Origin: Bacillota bacterium
GTDB taxonomy: Bacteria; Bacillota; Clostridia; Christensenellales; SZUA-584
DNA length: 9,401 nt
NCBI GenBank assembly: GCA_023396555.1
Contig: JAEWWC010000275.1
Coordinates: forward strand, 1-9,401
Direction: 5' to 3'
The position numbers were made by a program, and so were the translations under genes. Position 1 is the stretch's first letter. Each line of letters opens with the position of its first letter. Of the stretch, positions 1 through 5,985 are shown piece by piece. Under the pieces are notes generated by a model. It did no database searches, was not told the DNA's origin, and was given only the letters and a program-made list of their open reading frames with translations.

Positions 1-1094
1 CCAACCGGCGTGTCGACGGACATGAACAGGCGGTATACGACAAATCCGATAGCCCAGATGACGAGGTTTACCGCGTCGAATGCTTTCTGCGAGCGGTCCC
101 TCTTCAATATGAAATAGTTGGTGATGAGTATCGCCGTCATGGGCGCGAACACCGAACCGATCAGATACAGAAAGTTCTCATACTGGGTGATGGGCGTGAA
201 TATGGCGAGCGCCGTGCCGATCACGCAGACAACGACGGCGGCGGGTCGCTCTTTGAGCTTGCCCGATATGCTGGCGCTGCTGACCCCCGCGGAATGGGCG
301 TCCAGAAACGTGGTGGTCGCGGTGGAGAATATCACGACGAACAGTCCGGCGATGCCGAGGCCCGCGCCCATCATGACCTTGGCGATGTCGCTCTCCCCCG
401 TGAATATGGCCGCGCCCATGCCGATGGCGTACATCCAACAGCTCACCAGGAAGTACACGATGGTGCTGACAGCCGTCGCCTTCCTCGGTTTTGCGGCAGA
501 ACGTGTGTAATCCGCCACCAGCGGCAGCCACGACAGCGGCATCGCGGCGGACAGCTCCACCGCGGCCCCGAAGCTGATGCTGCCGTCAGGGATAAAGGTG
601 TTCTGCCCGCCGAATATCACCGTGCTCATCACGACGGTGAGCACGAACAAGCCGCCCATCGCTACGATGTTGACCCTGCTCACGTTCTTCAGTCCGACGA
701 ACAGCCAGACGATGATCAGCGCACCGATCACCACGCCCCAAACCCAAGTTTCGCCGAGGCTCAGCAGCGAGTTTGCCGCCGCTGCGCCGCTGACGATCAT
801 CACCGCTGTCCAGCCGATCAGCTGCAGCACGTTCAGCGTAGAAAACAGCAGCGAACCCTTCTGCCCGAAGGACATCTTCACCGTCTCCATAGCGCTCTTC
901 TTAGTGTCCGCGCCGATGAGCCCTGCCAGATAGAACACGGCGCAGCCGATAACGTGCCCGATCACGATGGCCAGCAGACCGCTGCCAAAGCCCAGCGGCG
1001 CGATGAACGTACCGGTCAGTATCTCCGCAATGGAAACAGCCGCACCGAACCAGATCAGCCCGTTCGAAAATACGGACGTCTTCGCTTGATCCAA
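1..1094 (-). CDS. cytX: Hydroxymethylpyrimidine (thiamine precursor) transporter CytX, 3' end missing
   Basis: NCS1-family (nucleobase:cation symport-1) membrane transporter of the CytX group, predicted to import the thiamine pyrimidine precursor HMP across the cell membrane. My translation of the minus strand gives 364 residues before the window edge; the family is roughly 400, so only a short C-terminus is missing. About ten hydrophobic segments are visible. The N-terminus contains SNGLIWFGAAVSIAEILTGT, the typical start of CytX proteins, and a PLSWLPLVADYTR stretch lies near the middle. The start is TTG at 1094: an in-frame TGA lies four codons upstream, and GAGG (1105-1102) sits seven bases before it. 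Family and role are supported independently by the TPP riboswitch directly upstream. In relatives the gene often precedes thiM or thiE, which would lie beyond the left edge. Substrate is inferred from family and riboswitch, not shown. Confidence 0.92.
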   Translation of the reverse strand, partial: MDQAKTSVFSNGLIWFGAAVSIAEILTGTFIAPLGFGSGLLAIVIGHVIGCAVFYLAGLIGADTKKSAMETVKMSFGQKGSLLFSTLNVLQLIGWTAVMIVSGAAAANSLLSLGETWVWGVVIGALIIVWLFVGLKNVSRVNIVAMGGLFVLTVVMSTVIFGGQNTFIPDGSISFGAAVELSAAMPLSWLPLVADYTRSAAKPRKATAVSTIVYFLVSCWMYAIGMGAAIFTGESDIAKVMMGAGLGIAGLFVVIFSTATTTFLDAHSAGVSSASISGKLKERPAAVVVCVIGTALAIFTPITQYENFLYLIGSVFAPMTAILITNYFILKRDRSQKAFDAVNLVIWAIGFVVYRLFMSVDTPV

Positions 1095-1124
1095 ATAATT
1101 ACCTCATTTCCGAAACAGAGCAAC

Positions 1125-1156
1125 AAAAAACGGAGAATACCCGTGGCATACTCCGT
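1125..1156 (-). terminator. Leader terminator of the cytX TPP riboswitch
   Basis: Read on the minus strand, ACGGAG pairs with CUCCGU, and above one U-U mismatch AUGCC pairs with GGUAU around a small loop. The stem is followed at once by six U residues. It lies between the aptamer and the cytX start codon, so it is the expression platform: TPP binding should favour this hairpin and stop transcription before cytX. Confidence 0.88.
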
Positions 1157-1164
1157 ATAAGGCG

Positions 1165-1262
1165 ATTGTCCTGCTTCCTACGGTGGCATTATCCACATCA
1201 GGTGTAAGGGTCGAAGTTTTATGACTTCCTCTCAGCCTGCTCCACAAGCTCCCCTGTTTCAT
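1165..1262 (-). promoter_or_regulatory. TPP riboswitch (THI box) aptamer
   Basis: On the minus strand the conserved THI-box elements appear in order: GGGGAGC, CUGAGA (1235-1230), ACCUGAU (1203-1197), GGAUAAUGCC (1194-1185) and CGUAGG (1182-1177). A six-pair P3 arm (AGCUUG with CAGGCU) precedes CUGAGA, and an extra small arm GAAGU/ACUUC follows it. P4 is GUGG/CCAC. The closing P1 helix is not obvious by eye. Together with the terminator just downstream this is a transcription-attenuating switch: high thiamine pyrophosphate would turn the HMP transporter off. The terminator and the downstream gene identity agree with this reading. Confidence 0.95.
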
Positions 1263-1277
1263 ATACTGTTTGAGTCA

Positions 1278-1306
1278 TTTATACCATCCGGGCATCACGT
1301 TGTCAA
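1278..1306 (-). promoter_or_regulatory. Sigma-A promoter of the cytX riboswitch transcript
   Basis: On the minus strand a perfect TTGACA (1306-1301) is followed by a 17-base spacer and TATAAA (1283-1278). The expected start is near 1271, just upstream of the TPP aptamer, so the whole riboswitch is transcribed. The stretch 1307-1385 behind it holds nothing I can identify. Confidence 0.88.
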
Positions 1307-1385
1307 GCCGACGGCGCCGCCTGTCCCGGCAATTCCAGAAAACGGCAAAGTGCCTGCATGCGCGCAGCGGCTCTTCCGTGCAATC

Positions 1386-1410
1386 AAAAAGAGCGGCTTA
1401 TCACCGCTCT
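1386..1410 (-). terminator. Terminator of the rpsF-ssb-rpsR operon
   Basis: On the minus strand AGAGCGG pairs with CCGCUCU around a seven-base loop and is followed by a run of five U. It begins 15 bases after the rpsR stop codon and separates the ribosomal operon from the independent cytX promoter. Confidence 0.9.
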
Positions 1411-1425
1411 CCTGTTATGTCCCTT

Positions 1426-1680
1426 TTAGTCCTGCGAATACGGCAGCAGAGCCATCATACGGGCACGCTTGATCGCCATCGCGAGGTGGCGCTGATGCTT
1501 CGCGCACACGCCCGACGTCCGCCGCGGCTGTATTTTGCCGCGCTCCGTCAGGAAACGCTTCAGCTTCATCGTGTCTTTGTAATCGATGCTCTTCGATTTA
1601 TCCGCACAAAAAGCGCAAATCTTACGGCGCGGCTTGCCGCGGCGCATTTTTCTTTGCTGCCTATCGTCGTTGTTCATCAT
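1426..1680 (-). CDS. rpsR: 30S ribosomal protein S18
   Basis: S18 is a small-subunit protein that binds 16S rRNA in the platform next to S6. The 84-residue product matches the family in length and in its central and C-terminal blocks (IDYKD, LKRFLTERGKI, AKHQRHLAMAIKRARMMALLPY). Four candidate zinc ligands are present, C22, C25, C59 and H62 (CxxC and CxxH), so this is the zinc-binding form rather than the form that has lost cysteines. GGAGG lies 7 bases before the first ATG (1680) and 10 before the second (1677); either could be used. It is the last gene of the operon, 21 bases after ssb, with a strong terminator behind it. Confidence 0.97.
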   Translation of the reverse strand: MMNNDDRQQRKMRRGKPRRKICAFCADKSKSIDYKDTMKLKRFLTERGKIQPRRTSGVCAKHQRHLAMAIKRARMMALLPYSQD

Positions 1681-1701
1681 AAGCCTTCCTCCATTCTAAA
1701 G

Positions 1702-2139
1702 TCAAAACGGCATCTGTTCATCGTCCAGAGGCTCAAAATCATCCGGCTCGTCCCCGAAAAGACCGGCGTCGTCCGGCGGCGGCGGCACGTCATGCATGCG
1801 TGACCCGCCCGGTGCGCCCGAGCCACCCTCGCCCTTGGGCGACAGGAATTCCACATCGTCGGCAACCACTTCGGTGACATAGCGTCTCTCACCATTTTGC
1901 GCGTCATAGCTTCTCACTTGGATTCGGCCAGACACGCCCACCTTGCGGCCTTTCCCCAAAAACTTTCCGCAGTTTTCCGCCAGCGCCCGCCACGTCACGA
2001 TGGGGATATAGTCAACTTCCTTCTTCTCTCCGAAGCCTCTGTTGACCGCCACCGTGAAGCTGCACACGGATACGCCCTGCGGCGTTGTTCTTAAGTCCGG
2101 GTCCTTTGTTAAATTCCCAATGATAATGGCCTTGTTCAT
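1702..2139 (-). CDS. ssb: Single-stranded DNA-binding protein
   Basis: SSB coats single-stranded DNA during replication, repair and recombination. The 145-residue product has the usual N-terminal OB fold (about residues 1-105) with MNKAIIIGNLTKDPDLR at the start, W50 in the VTWRALAEN block, and the VEFL end of the last strand. A flexible Gly/Pro/Asp-rich linker follows, then an acidic tip DDEQMPF ending in the Pro-Phe that partner proteins recognise. Length is slightly short for the family because the linker is compact. It starts 16 bases after rpsF with an AGG-containing ribosome binding site. The gene order rpsF-ssb-rpsR is conserved in many Firmicutes and ties SSB supply to ribosome synthesis. 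Confidence 0.97.
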   Translation of the reverse strand: MNKAIIIGNLTKDPDLRTTPQGVSVCSFTVAVNRGFGEKKEVDYIPIVTWRALAENCGKFLGKGRKVGVSGRIQVRSYDAQNGERRYVTEVVADDVEFLSPKGEGGSGAPGGSRMHDVPPPPDDAGLFGDEPDDFEPLDDEQMPF

Positions 2140-2155
2140 AATTCACAACCTGCCT

Positions 2156-2437
2156 TTACAGTCTGATCACGTTAAATCTCAGTATACTGTCGCTGATCTT
2201 GTAATTACGTTCAAGCTCTGCAGGAAACTCCGACGGCGCTTCAAACGTCATCAGTACATAGTAACCTTCCTTGATGTAGTCGATCTCATAGGCCAGCTTC
2301 CTCTGACCCCATTCGTCAACCTTCTCAAGCTTGCCGCCGTTTTCCGTGACGAGATTTGAGAACTTCGCCACAAGCGCTTTTCTCGCTTCTTCTTCAATGT
2401 CCGGCTTCAAGATGTACATGCTTTCGTATTGATTCAT
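2156..2437 (-). CDS. rpsF: 30S ribosomal protein S6
   Basis: S6 binds S18 and 16S rRNA in the platform of the small subunit. The 93-residue product has the family's usual length and blocks: YESMYILKPDIEEE at the N-terminus, WGQRKLAYEIDYIKEGYYVLM in the middle, and ERNYKISDSILRFNVIRL at the end. The start is set by GGGAGG seven bases upstream of ATG at 2437. It is the first gene of the rpsF-ssb-rpsR operon and is preceded by an approximately 85-base structured leader and a consensus promoter, so regulation of the whole operon probably acts here. Confidence 0.97.
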   Translation of the reverse strand: MNQYESMYILKPDIEEEARKALVAKFSNLVTENGGKLEKVDEWGQRKLAYEIDYIKEGYYVLMTFEAPSEFPAELERNYKISDSILRFNVIRL

Positions 2438-2459
2438 ACTTTACCTCCCTTATGGACTC

Positions 2460-2512
2460 TCCGCCGCAAAGCAGCGGATGTGGCCCTGCGTCAAAACGCG
2501 CAGAGCAAGAAA
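2460..2512 (-). promoter_or_regulatory. Structured rpsF leader, possible S6:S18 autoregulatory site
   Basis: Between the promoter and the rpsF ribosome binding site the minus strand can form two hairpins. The first has eight pairs, GCUCUGCG with CGCAGGGC (2506-2499 and 2490-2483, eight-base loop). The second is CCGC with GCGG (2477-2474 and 2467-2464). Known rpsF leaders in several phyla bind the S6:S18 complex through a hairpin carrying an unpaired CCG and repress the operon. CCG triplets are present here, but I cannot show by eye that they sit in the required bulge, so the assignment is tentative. Confidence 0.38.
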
Positions 2513-2528
2513 GACGCTACATCGTAAG

Positions 2529-2558
2529 ATTATACCACCGACATATGTTCATTGACAA
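2529..2558 (-). promoter_or_regulatory. Sigma-A promoter of rpsF-ssb-rpsR
   Basis: On the minus strand TTGTCA (2558-2553), an 18-base spacer and a perfect TATAAT (2534-2529) are present. TGG directly before the -10 makes it an extended -10 (TGnTATAAT). The predicted start is near 2522, giving a leader of about 85 bases. Confidence 0.85.
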
Positions 2559-2810
2559 CAGCAAATTTCGCATGCTTTGCTGGAAATGTTCAGCCTTTTT
2601 TGACGCCCTGCGTTTTTTAAACGAACTGCACCCGGTATCTGTCCACATTGCGCGTCATGAACGAGCCGTCATTCGCTCATGTTTATGACAGCTTATCAAA
2701 TACCCGTTCAGTCCGTCAATCAGCTCTCAGCCCTTTGAGTCCGTAATTTATATTTTTAAGCGCACAGACCAAAAATCGCAAAAAATCACTAAACTAGCCG
2801 ACAAGGCGCG
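2559..2810. other. Non-coding spacer between divergent operons
   Basis: AT-richer stretch between the minus-strand rpsF promoter and the plus-strand DUF1638 promoter. Short open frames cross it, but none has a ribosome binding site or a recognisable product. I see no RNA gene or strong hairpin. Confidence 0.6.
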
Positions 2811-2819
2811 TGTTATAAT
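2811..2819 (+). promoter_or_regulatory. Extended -10 promoter of the DUF1638 operon
   Basis: TGTTATAAT is a TGn extended -10 with a perfect TATAAT at 2814-2819. No good -35 hexamer lies 17 bases upstream, which is common for extended -10 promoters. The predicted start near 2826 leaves a short leader carrying GAGGTG (2839-2844) before the ATG at 2850. Confidence 0.7.
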
Positions 2820-2849
2820 CGATGCGTACCTTTATTTTGAGGTGTTTCC

Positions 2850-3605
2850 ATGAGATATAAAGTACTCGCTTGCAAGGCCCTTTTCCGCGAACTCAGCCTG
2901 CTCGCCTCTCAGACACAAACGATTCTCGACATCACCTATATGCGTCAGGGCCTGCACGACACCCCGGACCTGCTGCGGCGCGCGCTGCAGGAGGAGATCA
3001 ACAAAGTCGATGCAGATACCGACCTGCATACCAACGAGCAAAAGAGTAGCCGCACATTCGACGCCATATTGCTGGGCTATGGCCTGTGCTCCAACGGTGT
3101 GGCGGGGCTGTCGTCCAAAAAGCATACGCTCGTGGTGCCGCGCAGCGACGACTGTATCGGCCTTTTCCTCGGCTCTTATCCAAGGTACCGTGAATACTTC
3201 GACGCGCATCCGGGCACCTACTGGTACAACGCATCGTGGATCGAGAACGCGTACACGCCGTCCGAGTTGAGCCGCCAGCTCAAGCTTGCGGAGTACACCG
3301 AGCTGTACGGCGAGGACAACGCCGAATATCTGGTGGACGTGGAAACCACCACGAAGAACTACAACAACGCTGCCTACGTCCACTGGGATGAGCTGCCCTT
3401 TCCCGCCTGCGAGCAGTACACGCGGGATGCCGCCGCTTACTTCGGCTGGAACTTCGACAAGGTACAGGGAAACAGCGGCTGGCTGTGCGACTTTGTGGAG
3501 GGACGCCACGACAGCCGCTTTGCCATCGCCCGACCGGGCGAAACGCTGGCCGCCGACTATTCGGGGCATATCATCACATCACATACCAGGGAGGAAAAGA
3601 AATGA
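2850..3605 (+). CDS. DUF1638 domain protein
   Basis: A soluble protein of 251 residues, recognised as DUF1638, a family of unknown biochemical function that often sits near corrinoid-dependent methyltransferases and their activators. Family-like blocks are ACKALFREL (residues 7-15), ILLGYGLCSNG (73-83), LVVPRSDDCIGLFLGS (94-109) and PGTYWYNASWIENA (about 120-135). Cysteines C8, C80 and C102 and acidic D100/D101 fall inside these blocks and could form a metal or cofactor site; that is inference. There is no signal peptide or membrane segment. GAGGTG lies six bases before the ATG. The TGA stop overlaps the ATG of the next gene (ATGA), so translation of the two is probably coupled and the products likely act together on a corrinoid enzyme. 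A direct role is not established. Confidence 0.82.
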   Translation: MRYKVLACKALFRELSLLASQTQTILDITYMRQGLHDTPDLLRRALQEEINKVDADTDLHTNEQKSSRTFDAILLGYGLCSNGVAGLSSKKHTLVVPRSDDCIGLFLGSYPRYREYFDAHPGTYWYNASWIENAYTPSELSRQLKLAEYTELYGEDNAEYLVDVETTTKNYNNAAYVHWDELPFPACEQYTRDAAAYFGWNFDKVQGNSGWLCDFVEGRHDSRFAIARPGETLAADYSGHIITSHTREEKK

Positions 3606-4957
3606 ACGAACATCAGGTTTGCACCGGCGCGTGCCTGCTTGGCAAGTGCCCTTTCCCGTCCTGCATCAAATACAAGCAAGGCGGCGCTCACCGCCCGCTC
3701 AAAGCCGACATGTCAATACTGACGGACGGACGGCTTCCCAAAATACCCACGGGACGCAGCGGCTATGGCATCGCCGTGGATATCGGCACCACCACGCTCG
3801 CGCTCTACCTTTATGATCTCATACCCGGTGAATGCGTCGCCGTCGCCAGCGCGCTTAACCCGCAGACCTCGTTCGGGCTGGACGTCATTTCGCGCATCAA
3901 ATACTGCCGCGACAACGCGTCCGGCACGCAGGAGCTGCAGGCGGCGATACGGGACGCCCTGAACGCGCAGATCGAAAAGCTCTGCGCTGGCCGCGGCATC
4001 ACTCCCGCCGATGTCGCCGAAATGTCCGTCACAGGCAACACCACGATGCTGCACCTGTTCGCCGGGGTCGATCCTTCTTCGATGGGCGAATTCCCCTTCG
4101 CCGTGCCCGATTACTTCGGGCGCAAGGTCAGCGCCGAGTCGCTGGGCCTTGTCACTCGCGGCGAGGTCTATCTCGAACGGTGCATGGCCGCGTTCGTCGG
4201 CGGTGATATCACATCCGCGATACTCTCCTCCGGCATGATGGACGATGACGTTTCGCTGCTGCTGGATATCGGCACCAACGGTGAAGTAGCGCTGAACGCG
4301 CATGGGAAGCTGTTCGTTTCCTCCACCGCCGCAGGTCCCGCGTTCGAAGGTGCGGAGCTGTCCTGCGGCATGGCCGCCGTCACCGGAGCGATAGACAGCG
4401 TATGGGTGCATGACGGCCAAATCCATATGAACGTCATCGGCGGCGGTAAGGCCAAAGGCCTGTGCGGTTCGGGCGTCATCGACGTGCTTGCCATCGCACG
4501 CGTTGCGGAAGCAATGGACGAAACGGGCCGCATCGAGGATGGCCCTCATACCATACTGATCGATGGCGAACCCGCATTCGTGGCAGCCGAAGGGGTTGCC
4601 GTCACACAGCGGGACGTGCGCCGCATCCAGACCGCGAAGTCCGCCATCGCTGCAGGCGTGCTCGCGCTGGTCCACCGCGCGGAGCTGGATCTCGCGGATA
4701 TCAAACAGGTCTATCTGGCTGGCGGCTTCGGCAATACGATGAACGCACAAAGCGCGATGGATATCGGCCTGCTTCCCACCATATTTGGGGACATCATTAA
4801 AAATATTGGAAATGCCGCGGGCGCGGGTGCAGGAATGACGCTCCTCAAGGGCGAATACATGAAGGAAAGCGCGCATATTGCCGGTTTGGCACAGCATATC
4901 GAACTGGGCACCGACGCTTATTTCATGGACAAATACATCGACTGCATGATGTTCTAA
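3602..4957 (+). CDS. Short RACE/RamA-like corrinoid-activating ATPase (DUF4445, ASKHA fold)
   Basis: Members of this family use ATP to drive re-reduction of inactive Co(II) corrinoid cofactors to Co(I) in methyltransferase systems. The 451-residue product has the ASKHA nucleotide-binding motifs in order: VDIGTTT (59-65), VTGNTTM (143-149), LDIGTNGE (221-228), STAAGPAFEGA (241-251), GLCGSG (286-291) and AGGFGN (373-378). It lacks the usual N-terminal 2Fe-2S ferredoxin domain and has no C-terminal 4Fe-4S pair as in RamA. Instead residues 7-21 read CTGACLLGKCPFPSC (C7, C11, C16, C21), which could hold a metal centre or Fe-S cluster. I chose ATG 3602 over the longer in-frame opening at 3485 because GGAGG lies seven bases upstream and the start overlaps the DUF1638 stop. 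Activator function is inferred from family; no corrinoid protein is encoded nearby. Confidence 0.85.
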   Translation: MNEHQVCTGACLLGKCPFPSCIKYKQGGAHRPLKADMSILTDGRLPKIPTGRSGYGIAVDIGTTTLALYLYDLIPGECVAVASALNPQTSFGLDVISRIKYCRDNASGTQELQAAIRDALNAQIEKLCAGRGITPADVAEMSVTGNTTMLHLFAGVDPSSMGEFPFAVPDYFGRKVSAESLGLVTRGEVYLERCMAAFVGGDITSAILSSGMMDDDVSLLLDIGTNGEVALNAHGKLFVSSTAAGPAFEGAELSCGMAAVTGAIDSVWVHDGQIHMNVIGGGKAKGLCGSGVIDVLAIARVAEAMDETGRIEDGPHTILIDGEPAFVAAEGVAVTQRDVRRIQTAKSAIAAGVLALVHRAELDLADIKQVYLAGGFGNTMNAQSAMDIGLLPTIFGDIIKNIGNAAGAGAGMTLLKGEYMKESAHIAGLAQHIELGTDAYFMDKYIDCMMF

Positions 4958-4967
4958 AGGAGGAGCG

Positions 4968-5681
4968 ATGAATCAAAAGAGGATATTCGGCACCCTCGGC
5001 ATCGCGGGCGCTGCGTTGTTGCTGGCCGCCATCGTGATTTCCATCATTGCGTTTGAGGACGGCGCGTTCTCTCCGCTCAACGGATTCTTCAGCGAACTGG
5101 GTCTGTATACGGGCGGCTATTTTTCAGCGTCCACAGCATTGATTTTTAATATCGGCATGATACTGTTCGGCCTGGCCCTCTGTGCCAGCATGGTGTTCTG
5201 GGGCATCCGGCAGAACAGTTGGGGCTTTGGAGCGGTCAGCTTTTTCGGCATACTCACCGGCATTTTATCCGCAGCGTTGGCCATATTCTCGCTCAACTTC
5301 TCCAAATACCATTACGCGGTAGCCGCAGCTTTCTCCATTGCGCTCTTTCTGTTCGGTGCTTCCTATATCATCGCTTCGATGATCACGGGACGCAGGAGCA
5401 TCGCGCCGCTGCTGGTCGCTTTTTTCACCGCGGTTTGCAGCGCGCTGTTCGCGGGATACGTGATCACCGGCGGCATGACGCAGGTGTTCGTTGAAGACGC
5501 GTCCATGGTCGGCCGGCTCGCGTTTATGCCCTTCGCCTTTCTGGGTTGGGCAGCGTTGCTATTGATGATAGCGCTGCAGGTACTGCTCAGCGTGGAACTG
5601 CTGCAGGACGGTCCGGAAGCGGGCTACGCGTCCGCGGCGCCGTCGGTGCGCCGCAGCGGCATGCGAGACTTCGATTTTTAG
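4968..5681 (+). CDS. DUF998-type six-helix membrane protein
   Basis: An integral membrane protein of 237 residues with about six hydrophobic helices (near residues 8-29, 52-78, 88-112, 116-140, 146-168 and 184-212). A signature-like SPLNGFFSELG at residues 35-45, in the first outside loop, resembles the SPLNxxISELG block of the DUF998 family, whose function is unknown. The C-terminal tail of about 25 residues is hydrophilic and ends in MRDFDF. A strong AAGGAGG lies four bases before the ATG, and the gene begins ten bases after the activator's stop, so it is co-transcribed with DUF1638 and the ATPase. Whether it works with them in corrinoid chemistry or merely shares the transcript cannot be told. 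Family assignment rests on the motif and topology only. Confidence 0.72.
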   Translation: MNQKRIFGTLGIAGAALLLAAIVISIIAFEDGAFSPLNGFFSELGLYTGGYFSASTALIFNIGMILFGLALCASMVFWGIRQNSWGFGAVSFFGILTGILSAALAIFSLNFSKYHYAVAAAFSIALFLFGASYIIASMITGRRSIAPLLVAFFTAVCSALFAGYVITGGMTQVFVEDASMVGRLAFMPFAFLGWAALLLMIALQVLLSVELLQDGPEAGYASAAPSVRRSGMRDFDF

Positions 5682-5706
5682 ATCAGTTTCACTGTATCCG
5701 TCAAAT

Positions 5707-5725
5707 AAGCCTCTTCGAAGGCTTA
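5707..5725 (+). repeat. Degenerate copy of the operon terminator hairpin
   Basis: AAGCCTCTTCGAAGGCTT matches the terminator stem-loop at 5916-5933 in 17 of 18 bases. The single change (A5718 for G) breaks the loop-closing pair, and no T run follows, so it should not terminate efficiently. The two copies flank a hairpin-rich stretch of about 190 bases. Confidence 0.75.
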
Positions 5726-5746
5726 GGCCGATGACACACCCATTCT

Positions 5747-5889
5747 GGGGGGCGGCGCCCCGGACTCCCGCCACTTATCTTAAAGAAAAGTTGGAAAAGA
5801 CGTATGGAAATGCCATGAACATGGCATTTCCAGTGGGATTCTTAAGGGATTAAATCCCTTAAGCGGAAGTGTGGAGGCCCTGCCTCCAC
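5747..5889. repeat. Cluster of four strong inverted repeats
   Basis: Four hairpins follow one another: GGGGC/GCCCC (5749-5753, 5757-5761); a perfect 12-pair stem with a GAAC loop (5805-5816, 5821-5832); a near-continuous palindrome with 11-base arms (5841-5851, 5853-5863); and GTGGAGGC/GCCTCCAC (5871-5878, 5882-5889). No open frame with a ribosome binding site covers them. The arrangement resembles a dispersed palindromic intergenic repeat or a structured RNA more than ordinary spacer. Its family and strand cannot be fixed from one copy. Confidence 0.65.
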
Positions 5890-5915
5890 GGTCTTAGACT
5901 TTTGTCATCAAGCTG

Positions 5916-5936
5916 AAGCCTCTTCGGAGGCTTTTT
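5916..5936 (+). terminator. UUCG-loop terminator of the DUF1638 operon
   Basis: AAGCCTC (5916-5922) pairs with GAGGCTT (5927-5933) around a TTCG tetraloop closed by C-G, an extra-stable loop, and five T (5932-5936) complete the terminator. It is 235 bases after the DUF998 stop and just before the next promoter, so it isolates the radical SAM gene. Confidence 0.87.
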
Positions 5937-5949
5937 CTCTGCCCACTGG

Positions 5950-5979
5950 TTGCGCGCTGCCCGCCTCATCGCGTATAAT
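5950..5979 (+). promoter_or_regulatory. Promoter of the radical SAM gene, giving a leaderless mRNA
   Basis: A perfect TATAAT (5974-5979) lies 18 bases after TTGCGC (5950-5955), a half-matching -35. The usual start seven bases past the -10 falls on or next to the A of the ATG at 5986, leaving no room for a 5' leader. Confidence 0.65.
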
Positions 5980-5985
5980 TCTTCC

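Noticed and set aside
294..1160. Long plus-strand open frame of 288 codons
   Set aside because: It is the antisense of cytX, has low-complexity His/Arg/Gln-rich composition typical of shadow frames, and no ribosome binding site.
2356..2688. Plus-strand open frame of 110 codons across the rpsF promoter
   Set aside because: It overlaps rpsF and its promoter, has no ribosome binding site and no family resemblance.
2832..3569. Minus-strand open frame of 245 codons
   Set aside because: Opposite DUF1638, without ribosome binding site or recognisable motifs.
3485..3601. Upstream in-frame extension of the corrinoid activator
   Set aside because: It would overlap DUF1638 by about 120 bases; the ATG at 3602 has a good GGAGG and forms the usual ATGA coupling.
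3713..4897. Minus-strand open frame of 394 codons
   Set aside because: It lies wholly opposite the corrinoid activator, whose motifs are unmistakable; the antisense product resembles no family and has shadow-like composition.
3602..4957. 2-hydroxyacyl-CoA dehydratase or benzoyl-CoA reductase activator
   Set aside because: Those ASKHA ATPases are about 260 residues and use a CxG-type cluster ligand between the two halves; the length and motif order here fit DUF4445.
5747..5889. CRISPR array
   Set aside because: The repeats are four different hairpins, not copies of one repeat with regular spacers, and no cas gene is near.
5950..5985. TTG start 12 codons upstream for the radical SAM protein
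   Set aside because: The TTG is in the -35 element and the extra residues do not match the family N-terminus, which begins MKTITLCAINARY.
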